NCBI RefSeq assembly: GCF_009754915.1
Contig: NZ_WPIK01000005.1
Location: forward strand, 186,001-250,000
DNA length: 64,000 nucleotides
DNA from: Mucilaginibacter arboris
GTDB lineage: Bacteria > Bacteroidota > Bacteroidia > Sphingobacteriales > Sphingobacteriaceae
Direction: 5' to 3'
Shown here: piece by piece, positions 7,414 through 15,660 of the stretch
How the letters are laid out: each line of letters begins with the position of its first letter
How positions within the stretch are numbered: position 1 is the stretch's first letter
The notes under the pieces: generated by a model
What the model was told of the DNA's origin: nothing
Seen by the model: only the letters and a program-made list of their open reading frames with translations
Databases searched by the model: none
Program-made: the position numbers and the translations under genes

Positions 7414-8598
7414 ATGAACGAAGTATTTCTAAAAAAAGGCAAAGAAAAAGCAGTATTACAACGCCATCCCTGGGTTTTTTCGGGAGCAATTGAAACTGTA
7501 AAAGGGAAACCCGAAAACGGTGAAATCGTAAAAACGCTAAACAGCAAAGGCGATTTTCTGGCTTATGGCTTTTACAACAACCAATCACGCGTGGCCGTGC
7601 GTTTGCTCGAATGGGACGATGCTGTTTTTATCGATGAAAAATGGTGGCGTACCAGGATTCAAACTGCTGTAAATAACCGGAAAACAGTTTTAAATGAGCA
7701 AACCAATACTTGCCGGTTAATTTTTAGTGAAGCTGATTTTTTACCGGGCCTGATCGTTGATAAATACGCCGGCCATCTTTCGGTACAGGTCCTCAATCTC
7801 GGTATAGAAAAGGTAAAGGAGGTTTGGATCGATGAACTGCAAAAACTGCTTCAGCCGGAAAGCATTTTCGACAGAAGTGATACTGCTTCGCGTTCGCACG
7901 AAGGATTGGAAGCTTCTTTTGGCTTGCTTTACGGCAGTAACCCGCCGGATTTTGTGGAGGTGAAAGAAAACGGGATCCGATATGAAGTAAGCATCTCCGA
8001 AGGACAAAAATCAGGTTTTTACTGCGATCAGCGTGATAACAGAAGATTAGTTGCACTTCATGCTGCCGGCAAAAAAGTGTTGGATTGCTTTGCTTACACC
8101 GGCGGTTTTAGTTTAAATTGCCTGCAACAAGGCGCCAAATTGGTTACCAGCGTAGATAGTTCTGCACTTGCAATTGAAACTTTGCAGAAAAATATCCGGC
8201 TCAATAATTTTGATGCTAAAAGAAGCATTGCTATTCAATCTGACGTGAATAAACAGTTGCGGAAGTTTAGGGACGAAGAGGAAAAGTTTGATCTCATCAT
8301 TCTCGATCCGCCAAAATATGCACCTTCGCGTTCGGCTTTAGACCGTGCTTCCCGCGCTTATAAAGATTTAAACCGCTTGGCTATGTTGCTGCTGAATAAA
8401 GGTGGTTTGCTTGCTACGTATTCTTGTTCTGGTGCGATGGATATGCCTACTTTTAAACAAATTCTGGCATGGGCAGCATTAGATGCTGGTAAAGAAGTAC
8501 AGTTTATCGGTCAGTTGGTGCAGCCGGAAGATCATCCGATCCGTTCTTCCTTCCCCGAAGGAGAGTATTTGAAAGGTTTGTTATGCAGGGTGAATTGA
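7414..8598 (+). CDS. rlmI: RlmI-like 23S rRNA (cytosine-C5) methyltransferase
   Basis: Class I SAM-dependent RNA methyltransferase of the RlmI/PUA family (about 394 aa). The N-terminus (KKGKEKAVLQRHPWVFSGAI) is the PUA domain; the catalytic domain has the SAM-binding LDCFAYTGGFSLNCLQQG and SVDSSALAIETLQKN, and the motif IV IILDPPKYAPS. In RlmI the target is C1962 of 23S rRNA; the exact site here is inferred. I start at ATG 7414 because a promoter box overlaps the earlier TTG. Two dispersed motif copies lie inside the gene, at 7619-7630 and 8217-8228, in different frames. Confidence 0.85.
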   Translation: MNEVFLKKGKEKAVLQRHPWVFSGAIETVKGKPENGEIVKTLNSKGDFLAYGFYNNQSRVAVRLLEWDDAVFIDEKWWRTRIQTAVNNRKTVLNEQTNTCRLIFSEADFLPGLIVDKYAGHLSVQVLNLGIEKVKEVWIDELQKLLQPESIFDRSDTASRSHEGLEASFGLLYGSNPPDFVEVKENGIRYEVSISEGQKSGFYCDQRDNRRLVALHAAGKKVLDCFAYTGGFSLNCLQQGAKLVTSVDSSALAIETLQKNIRLNNFDAKRSIAIQSDVNKQLRKFRDEEEKFDLIILDPPKYAPSRSALDRASRAYKDLNRLAMLLLNKGGLLATYSCSGAMDMPTFKQILAWAALDAGKEVQFIGQLVQPEDHPIRSSFPEGEYLKGLLCRVN

Positions 8599-8618
8599 GC
8601 TACTGATTTATACGCTGC

Positions 8619-8738
8619 TGTCATTCCGATAAAGGAGGAATCTTCATCGAAAGGGAATGCATAAAGTTTTGTATGGTAAAAGAAGTATGGTAAGCAAGAA
8701 TGATTTGAAGAAGGTTTCTCCCTGCGGTCGAAATGAGA
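8619..8738. repeat. Degenerate inverted-repeat element between rlmI and terC
   Basis: Begins TGTCATTCCGATAAAGGAGG and ends GTTTCTCCCTGCGGTCGAAA followed by TGAGA, so the ends are roughly inverted copies. It resembles the GTCAT...ATGAC-type dispersed repeats of Bacteroidota and shares CTCCCTGCGG with the element at 31651-31760. A variant 12-mer TAAAAGAAGTAT sits in the middle (8677-8688). No coding potential. Confidence 0.45.
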
Positions 8739-8755
8739 ACGAAAAAACACTTCTT

Positions 8756-9520
8756 TTACACTACATTTCCCAATTTCTTTTTTGATTTGGCGCGTAGCTT
8801 TAAATTCAGCGTTTCTACCATAATAGAAAAACCCATGGCAAAATATAAGTAACCTTTTGGAATATGCTGATCAAAGCCTTCTGCCAGCAGCGAAAAACCA
8901 ATCAACAATAAAAATGATAATGCCAGCATTTTTACGGTTGGATGTGCGTTTACAAAATGGGCGACTGTACCCGAAGCCCACATCATAATGCCAACAGAAA
9001 TAACCACAGCGGCAATCATCACTTCCAGATGGCTTGCAATACCAACGGCAGTGATAACAGAATCGAGCGAGAAAACAATATCCAGCAACACAATTTGTAT
9101 AATAGTTGACCAGAAAGAATGCGGTTTTATATTTTCCTTGTCTTCATCACCGCCTTCAAACCGCTCATGGATTTCGCTGGTACTTTTATAGATCAGGAAC
9201 AGCCCTCCAATAATCAGGATCAAATCGTGTCCGGAAATAGCCAGTTTTTCTACCCAATCCGGGTCGGTAATACCTATAAAATGCGAAAGATTAAATATAG
9301 GTTTGGTTAAACTCATGATCCAGGTAAGCGAAAGCAACAATAAAATCCGGGTAAACATGGCCAGGAACAAGCCTAACTTCCGGCCTTTATTTTGCTGATT
9401 GGCAGGTAGTTTTCCAGAAAGGATAGAAATAAATACAATGTTATCAATCCCCAAAACAATTTCCAGGATGGTTAAAGTAATTAGTGATATCCAGGCCTCG
9501 GGTTGGGTTAAAAATTCCAT
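8756..9520 (-). CDS. TerC-family integral membrane protein
   Basis: 254-aa polytopic membrane protein of the TerC family, whose members are linked to tellurite resistance and metal-ion handling, more recently to manganese export. Starts MEFLTQPEAWISLITLTILEIVLGIDN; the EIVLGIDNIVFISI segment with conserved acidic/asparagine residues recurs as DIVFSLDSVITAVG in the second half, the usual internal duplication. About seven hydrophobic segments are visible. It stands alone between a repeat element and the terminator at 9553-9578. Substrate unknown. Confidence 0.9.
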   Translation of the reverse strand: MEFLTQPEAWISLITLTILEIVLGIDNIVFISILSGKLPANQQNKGRKLGLFLAMFTRILLLLSLTWIMSLTKPIFNLSHFIGITDPDWVEKLAISGHDLILIIGGLFLIYKSTSEIHERFEGGDEDKENIKPHSFWSTIIQIVLLDIVFSLDSVITAVGIASHLEVMIAAVVISVGIMMWASGTVAHFVNAHPTVKMLALSFLLLIGFSLLAEGFDQHIPKGYLYFAMGFSIMVETLNLKLRAKSKKKLGNVV

Positions 9521-9552
9521 AAAAGCTATTTCTTATGGCGAAACTAACAAAA

Positions 9553-9578
9553 AACCCTGCCAAAATTTGGTCAGGGTT
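9553..9578 (-). terminator. Terminator of the sigma/anti-sigma operon
   Basis: Minus strand AACCCTG...CAGGGTT stem with additional imperfect pairing, followed by a T-run (plus-strand A-run from 9549). It lies about 26 bases past the stop of the adhesin-like gene at 9604. Confidence 0.6.
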
Positions 9579-9603
9579 GCTTTATGACGAACTTTTATTA
9601 AAC

Positions 9604-10950
9604 TTAGTTAAAAGTAACGCGCTGAAAATTAGATTTGATGGTTACTTTATTGTCTGATCCTGATTTACCAACATAACCTTTATAATTTTTAATAAAGTTA
9701 ATTTTATGGTCGCTGCCGCTGTCTGGCTGGGTTAGTAATTTAATCCGGCTATCATTGTAGGTAAACTGAGTATGTTTTACCGTTACATCAAAAAGGAAGT
9801 TTTCTGATCCGTTCAAATCCAAAGAAACATTGGCAAAACTGGCATCAATATCCAGGTTTTTAAGGTTCTTGTCCAGGTTATTAATTTTTAAGCCAGAACC
9901 ATATTGAACTTTAATATTGGCTGATGATTTAAGCCTTTCAATGTTTACCGGAGAAAATCCCATTACGGCATTCATGTTGCTTGCTGTACCTATTTTTAAG
10001 TTTCCGTATTCAAAATTTAAGTTTCCGCCATTTAAGGCTTCAATATCAGCATCAATAAATTGTAAACGGATATTATTTGCCGTATTGCTTAATTCTTTTG
10101 CGGTAAACTTTCCATAAGAGTTGTGGATGGTAACCCGCCCTTCCAGATCAGGTAAAACAACGGCGCCAAAACGGTTGGTAATATCCAATGCATTTTTTAC
10201 CGGCATAAAAACAGTATAGTTAACCGAAATAGTGCGGTTGCCCCTGTAATTGTTCACGATCCGGTTGATACTAAACGTGCCTTTATTGTCCTGTTTTTCG
10301 ATATTGGTTTTAAAAGAAACACCAGCCTGGTCCTGTGCAGAAACAATATTAATGCCATCCAGCAGTTTCTGTGTTTCTGCTTCATCTGTAGTACCTACTT
10401 TGATTTCTACATCAACCTTAAATTCATTTTTATTCCAGGTGTTCACCGTTATTTTTCCGTATTGGTTATCGATAGTCAGCTTATCGTTTTTATTAACCGG
10501 ATAGCTTTTGCTAAACGTTTTTGTTTTTTCGATTAAATTTCCCGGTTGCTTTCCTTTATTACCGTCAGCATCGTTAAAACTGAAACCATTGTGCAAAATC
10601 TCGATGTGGGTTAAGCCATTGATGTTATTGGCTAATGCCCGGCTAAAATTTTTAAGGCTGTCAATCCTGATAAAATTAGTGATCGTATCTAACCTCATAA
10701 AACGAAGTTCTTTCAGGTTTTCAGCATTTTGCTTCAATAGCTCTTTGGTGTGCTGTTGCCTCAGATCCAGCACCTGCTTCTGCAAATCGCGCATGCTTTG
10801 CTGCAAATCCTTTATTTTCTGCTGATAATCCTTTTGCTGCTCTGCTGTTTCCGGTTTTTTAGGCGATGCCTGCTGTGCAAATCCTTCTGAAAAGGACAGC
10901 ATTCCAAAAAGCAATGCCAGAAAGCCCGTTTTATATATTTTTAGTGCCAT
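9604..10950 (-). CDS. Secreted DUF4097-like adhesin-type protein
   Basis: Exported protein of about 448 aa. Start taken at MALKIYKTGFLALLFGML (10950), overlapping the anti-sigma gene by 20 bases; an in-frame ATG at 10986 would add 12 residues. A signal peptide ends near FAQQ. A coiled-coil region rich in Gln/Leu/Lys (about 25-85) follows, then a long beta-repeat region with recurring units such as DNQYGKITVNTWN and HNSYGKFTAKELS, as in DUF4097/DUF2807-type beta-helix proteins. It is the third gene of an ECF sigma/anti-sigma operon and may act in envelope stress or sensing; that role is inference. One TAAAAACAGTAT copy lies inside (10206-10217). Confidence 0.7.
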   Translation of the reverse strand: MALKIYKTGFLALLFGMLSFSEGFAQQASPKKPETAEQQKDYQQKIKDLQQSMRDLQKQVLDLRQQHTKELLKQNAENLKELRFMRLDTITNFIRIDSLKNFSRALANNINGLTHIEILHNGFSFNDADGNKGKQPGNLIEKTKTFSKSYPVNKNDKLTIDNQYGKITVNTWNKNEFKVDVEIKVGTTDEAETQKLLDGINIVSAQDQAGVSFKTNIEKQDNKGTFSINRIVNNYRGNRTISVNYTVFMPVKNALDITNRFGAVVLPDLEGRVTIHNSYGKFTAKELSNTANNIRLQFIDADIEALNGGNLNFEYGNLKIGTASNMNAVMGFSPVNIERLKSSANIKVQYGSGLKINNLDKNLKNLDIDASFANVSLDLNGSENFLFDVTVKHTQFTYNDSRIKLLTQPDSGSDHKINFIKNYKGYVGKSGSDNKVTIKSNFQRVTFN

Positions 10951-11488
10951 GGTTTTCTTGTTTTTTTGTTTGATTATATTGTTCAATTACTTCCAGTTGC
11001 TGATTTAGCAACTCTGTTTGTATCTGCAAATTTCGGATCATCGCACGCAAAACCCTTTCCTGGTTCGGGCTTGCAACCAATTCTTTGTTCAATTTTTTAT
11101 AAGTTGAATCCATCTTTATAATTTCTGAATTAAACTCCTGATATAATTCAGGATCAGACTTTGCAATCGTTTTCAGTTCAACTCTCTTGCTTTCAACTTC
11201 AGAGGCATAATGCATTTGCTGCCGTGCATATTCCGGGTTAATCCTGGCCAGATCAATTGGCTGCTGATGCTGTTTTTGCAGGTAAAAAATAAAGCCTGCG
11301 CCCATTACCAGCATTACCAAAGCGGCAACGCGTAATACAAAACCCAGCGTAAAAGTTTTTTTAGGTTGATTTGCAATGGCTTGTCCTGGTAAACGTTTTT
11401 CTATTTTCGGCCACAAATCAGCTTCCGGTTCCTGATCGTTAAACTCATTTTTGTTTTGCTTGATAAAATCCTCTAATCCCTTGCTCAT
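10931..11488 (-). CDS. Membrane anti-sigma factor
   Basis: 185-aa protein with an N-terminal cytoplasmic part (KNEFNDQEPEADLWPKIEKRL), a single transmembrane helix near 46-70 (FTLGFVLRVAALVMLVMGAG) and a periplasmic coiled-coil-rich tail. The start codon overlaps the sigma stop by four bases (ATGA-type), so the two are translationally coupled. This topology and position fit an anti-sigma factor holding the ECF sigma at the membrane. No zinc-binding HxxxCxxC motif is visible, so it is not a canonical ZAS-type anti-sigma. Confidence 0.8.
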   Translation of the reverse strand: MSKGLEDFIKQNKNEFNDQEPEADLWPKIEKRLPGQAIANQPKKTFTLGFVLRVAALVMLVMGAGFIFYLQKQHQQPIDLARINPEYARQQMHYASEVESKRVELKTIAKSDPELYQEFNSEIIKMDSTYKKLNKELVASPNQERVLRAMIRNLQIQTELLNQQLEVIEQYNQTKKQENHGTKNI

Positions 11489-12051
11489 TTTAAATGTCCT
11501 TTTTGTTTTAAAATTTCAATCAGCTTTCTTTTTGCCCTTAAAAACTGCGTTCTGGATGAATTTACGCTGATATGAAGCACTTGTCCAATTTCCTCATGAT
11601 CGTAACCTTCGAGCAGATAAAGCGAAAATATCACACGGTAAGCTTCTGGCAATAATTGCATTGCTTCTTTTATCCGCTCAATTTTCCATTCTGTTTCTTC
11701 ATCGTCCGTTTCTTCTTCATTAGCTAAACAATCAACATCCGTTTCATCCAGGCCAACCAGTTCTGCTTTTCTTTTCCTTAAAAAATTAATTGCCCGATGG
11801 ATTACAATCTGTTTGATCCAGGCACCAAAAGTTGTTTCCTGCCTAAAATCTTTAATCCTGCCAAAAGCATCTACAAAAGCTTCTTGTAACACATCGTTTG
11901 CTTCATCCGTATCATTTACAATGCGCAATGCCACATTATACATAGATTTAGAATAAAGTTTGTACAGCTCAAAATGAGCCGTTTTGTTGCCTTGCTTACA
12001 CCTGGCAACAAGGTCAAAATGTTTATCTGTAAAAACGGCTTCCAATTGCAA
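11485..12051 (-). CDS. ECF RNA polymerase sigma factor
   Basis: 188-aa sigma-70-family factor of the extracytoplasmic type. Region 2 spans about 12-85 (YNVALRIVNDTDEANDVLQEAF, then FGAWIKQIVIHRAINFLRK), and region 4 about 130-180 (MQLLPEAYRVIFSLYLLEGY, then DHEEIGQVLHISVNSSRTQF). Between them is a very acidic linker (NEEETDDEETEWK). It leads a three-gene operon with its anti-sigma factor and a secreted adhesin-like protein, and probably autoregulates. The upstream gap holds a TAAAAACAGCAT copy (12126-12137) and no clear housekeeping promoter. Confidence 0.92.
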   Translation of the reverse strand: MQLEAVFTDKHFDLVARCKQGNKTAHFELYKLYSKSMYNVALRIVNDTDEANDVLQEAFVDAFGRIKDFRQETTFGAWIKQIVIHRAINFLRKRKAELVGLDETDVDCLANEEETDDEETEWKIERIKEAMQLLPEAYRVIFSLYLLEGYDHEEIGQVLHISVNSSRTQFLRAKRKLIEILKQKGHLK

Positions 12052-12311
12052 TCTGCTTTCGTATTAAAAGACACAAGAGTTTTTTAAACGTTACACTTAT
12101 AATGTTGATAAAGAAAAATAGGCGATAAAAACAGCATTGGCAAGATGCGGCGTTTTAAGGATATTATTGTAAAAAACAATTGATTGTAATATTGTTATCA
12201 TTGACGGAGTTAGTCATTTTGACTGTCTTTTTTTTGTTTTAGATTAGCAAACTGTATTTACTAAAAAGACGAATGTTTGGTATTGAGATTAATTTAATGT
12301 TTATAAAAAAT

Positions 12312-14423
12312 ATGTTCAAGAAGTTATATATGATGGCTATTCTGGGTGCTTCTGTAGCTTGCCATGCTACACCCGGACAGCCAATAAAAGTTGCAGGCTC
12401 TAAAAATTTAGAACCGGACGAACAACAGGCAATTGTTTGTAAAGAAGTAACCGAAATGATTACCAATTATAATTACAAAAAAATAAAATTAAACGATTCC
12501 ATTTCAACGGTAATTTTTAACCGTTACATTAAATCATTGGATGAAAACCATAATTATTTTCTGGCTTCTGATTTAAACGATTTTGACCAGTACAAAACGC
12601 AGCTGGATGATGATTTGCAAAACGGCGAACTGAACCATGTATTTTACATTTTTAACGTTTACCAGAAACGCTACAATGAAAGGATAAAATACTCCCTGGA
12701 CCAACTGAACAAAACTTACGATTTTACACAAAAGGATGAGTTTATGTTTAACCGGGAAGATCAGCCCTGGGTTTCGACGGTTAGCGATTTAAATAAGTTT
12801 TGGGACAAACGGGTAAAGTATGATTTATTAAACCTAAACCTGGCTACGCCCGATCTAACAAAAAATAAAGAAACGCTTAAAAAACGTTATGAAAACCTGA
12901 TTATACAATCGGCAAAGCTAAATAACCAGGATGTTTTCCAGCTTTTTATGGATGCCTTTACCGAGTCGATCGATCCCCATACTAATTACTTCAACCAAAG
13001 TAACGCAGCTCAATTTAATATTGATATGTCTAAGTCATTGGAAGGTATTGGTGCATCATTATCATCCGAAAATGAATATGTAACTATCAAAACTATTGTA
13101 AAAGGCGGACCGGCAGAGCGAAGCAAATTGTTAACGGTAGACGATCGTATTATTGGCGTAGCACAAGGTAAAAACGGCGAATTTCAGGATATTATTGGCT
13201 GGCGTTTAGATAATGCGATCACCTTAATCCGAGGCCCGAAAGGGACAACTGTACGCTTGAAAATCCTTCCCAAAGGAAAAACAACTACCAACCCCAAAAT
13301 TGTGGAGCTGGTACGCGAAAAGATAGTTTTAGAAGACCAGTTGGCCAGCAAAGAGATCAGAACTTATAATTCAAATGGTAAAACCGTTAAAATAGGGATC
13401 ATCAATGTCCCCGGGTTTTATTTGGATTATAAAGCCTACCAGGCCGGAGATAAAAACTACCGCAGCATTAGCCGCGATGTAAAGCTGATTATTGACAGCC
13501 TGAAAGCACAAAAAGTAGATGGTATTGTAATGGATTTACGCCAGAACGGTGGCGGTTCTTTACCGGAAGCGATACAATTAACCGGATTATTTATCAAAAC
13601 CGGTCCAGTGGTTCAAGTCCGGGATGTTAAAAACCGAATTGAGCAGGATGATGACGATGACCCATCTATTGCCTGGAATGGGCCTTTGGCTGTTCTGGTT
13701 GACCGTTTCAGTGCTTCAGCTTCCGAAATTTTTGCAGGTGCCATTCAGGATTACGGTCGCGGATTAATTGTTGGCACTCAAACTTATGGTAAAGGAACTG
13801 TACAATCAGCAATTGATTTGGATAAGGTAATTGGAAATTCTTTTTCAAGGTTATTAGCAAGCGTAAAAGGTAAATCAGCTCCTGCCAGTACAGGTACACC
13901 AACCAGTTTTGGCCAGATTAACCTCACTATTGCTAAGTTTTACCGGATCAGCGGCAGTTCTACCCAGCATAAAGGTGTAATTCCGGATATCAAGTTTCCA
14001 TCAGCTATTCCTTTAGATAAGTATGGCGAAGATACGGAGCCTTCTGCCCTGCCGTTCGATATGATCGCCAGAAGCAGTTATACACCTGTAGGCAATTTTG
14101 CTGCGGTTATCCCTCAGCTTAAAACGCTACACGATACTCGGATGCAAACTAATGTAAATTACAAAAACCTGCTGGAAGATATTGCAGACTATAAAAAGAG
14201 GGATGCCGAAAAAACCGTTACCTTAAATGAAGCAGAGCTTAAAAAACAGCACGAAGAAGACGATGCCAAAACATTAGCACATGATAACGCCCGGAGGGCA
14301 GCGCTTGGTTTAAAACCTCTGATTAAAGGCGAACCACGGACTAAAGACAAGGATGCCGATTTCCTGAAAATAGAAGCCGGACAAATCCTGACAGATTATA
14401 TTGGTTTAAAACCGCAATCCTGA
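12312..14423 (+). CDS. prc: Carboxy-terminal processing protease (S41, Prc/Tsp type)
   Basis: Periplasmic tail-specific serine protease of about 703 aa. Start chosen at MFKKLYMMAILGASVACH because it gives a clean signal peptide; in-frame ATGs at 12273 and 12297 would put 13 or 5 residues before it. An N-terminal helical domain (about 30-220, including SLDENHNYFLASDL) precedes a PDZ domain (about 240-330, GIGASLSSENEYVTIKTIVK) and the S41 catalytic domain, with Ser in DRFSASASEIFAGAI and Lys in YGKGTVQSAI. The C-terminal domain is charged. Such proteases degrade misfolded or tagged periplasmic proteins. It is followed by a strong terminator and seems monocistronic. Confidence 0.9.
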   Translation: MFKKLYMMAILGASVACHATPGQPIKVAGSKNLEPDEQQAIVCKEVTEMITNYNYKKIKLNDSISTVIFNRYIKSLDENHNYFLASDLNDFDQYKTQLDDDLQNGELNHVFYIFNVYQKRYNERIKYSLDQLNKTYDFTQKDEFMFNREDQPWVSTVSDLNKFWDKRVKYDLLNLNLATPDLTKNKETLKKRYENLIIQSAKLNNQDVFQLFMDAFTESIDPHTNYFNQSNAAQFNIDMSKSLEGIGASLSSENEYVTIKTIVKGGPAERSKLLTVDDRIIGVAQGKNGEFQDIIGWRLDNAITLIRGPKGTTVRLKILPKGKTTTNPKIVELVREKIVLEDQLASKEIRTYNSNGKTVKIGIINVPGFYLDYKAYQAGDKNYRSISRDVKLIIDSLKAQKVDGIVMDLRQNGGGSLPEAIQLTGLFIKTGPVVQVRDVKNRIEQDDDDDPSIAWNGPLAVLVDRFSASASEIFAGAIQDYGRGLIVGTQTYGKGTVQSAIDLDKVIGNSFSRLLASVKGKSAPASTGTPTSFGQINLTIAKFYRISGSSTQHKGVIPDIKFPSAIPLDKYGEDTEPSALPFDMIARSSYTPVGNFAAVIPQLKTLHDTRMQTNVNYKNLLEDIADYKKRDAEKTVTLNEAELKKQHEEDDAKTLAHDNARRAALGLKPLIKGEPRTKDKDADFLKIEAGQILTDYIGLKPQS

Positions 14424-14425
14424 TA

Positions 14426-14458
14426 CAAAACCTCCGGCTAAACCCCGGAGGTTTTTTG
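14426..14458 (+). terminator. Strong terminator after the S41 protease
   Basis: AAAACCTCCGG and CCGGAGGTTTT around a short loop, ending in TTTTTT, three bases after the stop codon at 14423. Textbook rho-independent terminator. Confidence 0.85.
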
Positions 14459-14496
14459 TTTCAAACTAAATTGCCGCTTCTCCGGTTATCATACCG

Positions 14497-15648
14497 ATGG
14501 CAAAACAACTTCTCCAGTTTACTGATAATGGTATTTTTTGTGCCGAAGGAAACTTTTACATTGATCCGTGGAAACCGGTAGATGATGCTGTGCTTACCCA
14601 CGCCCATGCAGATCATGCGCGAACCGGAAGTAAAAGATATTTAGCTCATGATCTTTCCAGAGAAATTTTAAAATATCGTTTAGGCGCTGATATTTCACTT
14701 CAAACCATTCCTTACGGAGAAACGGTTTATAAAAACGGTGTTCAGATTTCGCTTTTCCCTGCCGGGCATATTATTGGTTCGGCACAAATCCGGGTAGAAT
14801 ATAAGGGAGAAGTTTGGGTAGTTTCCGGAGATTATAAAGTGGAAGACGACGGTATTTCTACGCCTTTTGAACCTGTACGCTGTCATCATTTTATTTCAGA
14901 ATGTACTTTTGGTATGCCGGTTTATCAATGGAAACCGCAGCAATTGATTTTTAACGAGATAAACCGCTGGTGGGAGAAAAACATAGAAGAAGGAAAAGCA
15001 ACCATTATTGCAGGTTATTCGCTGGGAAAAGCACAGCGGATTCTTTGCAATCTTGATCTTTCGCTTGGTACTGTTTTTACGCATGGTGTTATCGAAAATA
15101 CCAATGATGCTTTACGCAGAAACGGAATTGATCTGCCAAAAACAGTAAGAATCACGCCGGAAATTCCGAAAGAAGAAATAAAAAAAGGCATTGTGCTGTT
15201 GCCGCCATCGGCAGTTGGAAGTAATTGGATGAGAAAGCTCGCACCTTTTGAATTTGGTTTTTGTTCGGGATGGATGAACGTGCGCGGCGCCAAAAAACGA
15301 CGTGCTGCTGATCGTGGCTTTGTACTTTCAGATCATGCCGATTGGGATGGCTTGATCTCAGCAATTGATGCTACGGGTTGCGAATCTGTTTATTTAACCC
15401 ATGGTTATACAGCTACTTTTTCTCGTTATTTAAGAGAGATTGGGTTTGATGCGCATGAGGTTCATACTTTATATGGTGATGATGAGGATAGCTCCATCCC
15501 CGAAGGAGAAAAAAGCCTCATCCCCAACCCTTCTCCAGAGGAGAAGGGAGAAAAAGCGGAGACGCATAACGAAAAAACAGGTGTAAAAGAAGCATCATTG
15601 CCAGAAAGGCAAGCCCTCTCTCCTGGAGAGGATTTGGGTGAGGCTTAA
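14497..15648 (+). CDS. Ligase-associated DNA exonuclease (metallo-beta-lactamase fold)
   Basis: Nuclease of the MBL/beta-CASP type that accompanies ATP-dependent DNA ligase in many bacteria and is thought to act in DNA end processing. The metal motif LTHAHADHARTG lies near residues 34-43, with SGDYKVEDD near 112-120 and further histidines at VLSDHADWDG and YLTHGYTATF. The core ends near LYGDDEDS (about residue 332). The remaining 50 or so residues are encoded by a palindromic repeat (15514-15646) and are probably not part of the folded enzyme. The ligase starts 12 bases after the stop. Usual family length is about 335 aa, so this protein is over-long. Confidence 0.88.
   Translation: MAKQLLQFTDNGIFCAEGNFYIDPWKPVDDAVLTHAHADHARTGSKRYLAHDLSREILKYRLGADISLQTIPYGETVYKNGVQISLFPAGHIIGSAQIRVEYKGEVWVVSGDYKVEDDGISTPFEPVRCHHFISECTFGMPVYQWKPQQLIFNEINRWWEKNIEEGKATIIAGYSLGKAQRILCNLDLSLGTVFTHGVIENTNDALRRNGIDLPKTVRITPEIPKEEIKKGIVLLPPSAVGSNWMRKLAPFEFGFCSGWMNVRGAKKRRAADRGFVLSDHADWDGLISAIDATGCESVYLTHGYTATFSRYLREIGFDAHEVHTLYGDDEDSSIPEGEKSLIPNPSPEEKGEKAETHNEKTGVKEASLPERQALSPGEDLGEA
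15514..15646. repeat. Palindromic repeat forming the 3' end of the exonuclease gene
   Basis: Outer arms AGCCTCATCCCCAACCC (15514-15530) and GGATTTGGGTGAGGCTT (15630-15646) are near-perfect inverted copies; inner parts TTCTCCAGAGGAGAAGGGAG and CCCTCTCTCCTGGAGAGG are also complementary. This CCTCA..CCCAACCC type is a familiar dispersed element of Bacteroidota genomes (recognition from memory). A dispersed 12-mer (15584-15595) lies in the loop. The element supplies the last codons and the TAA of the exonuclease. Confidence 0.75.
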
Positions 15649-15660
15649 AAAACAATCAAC

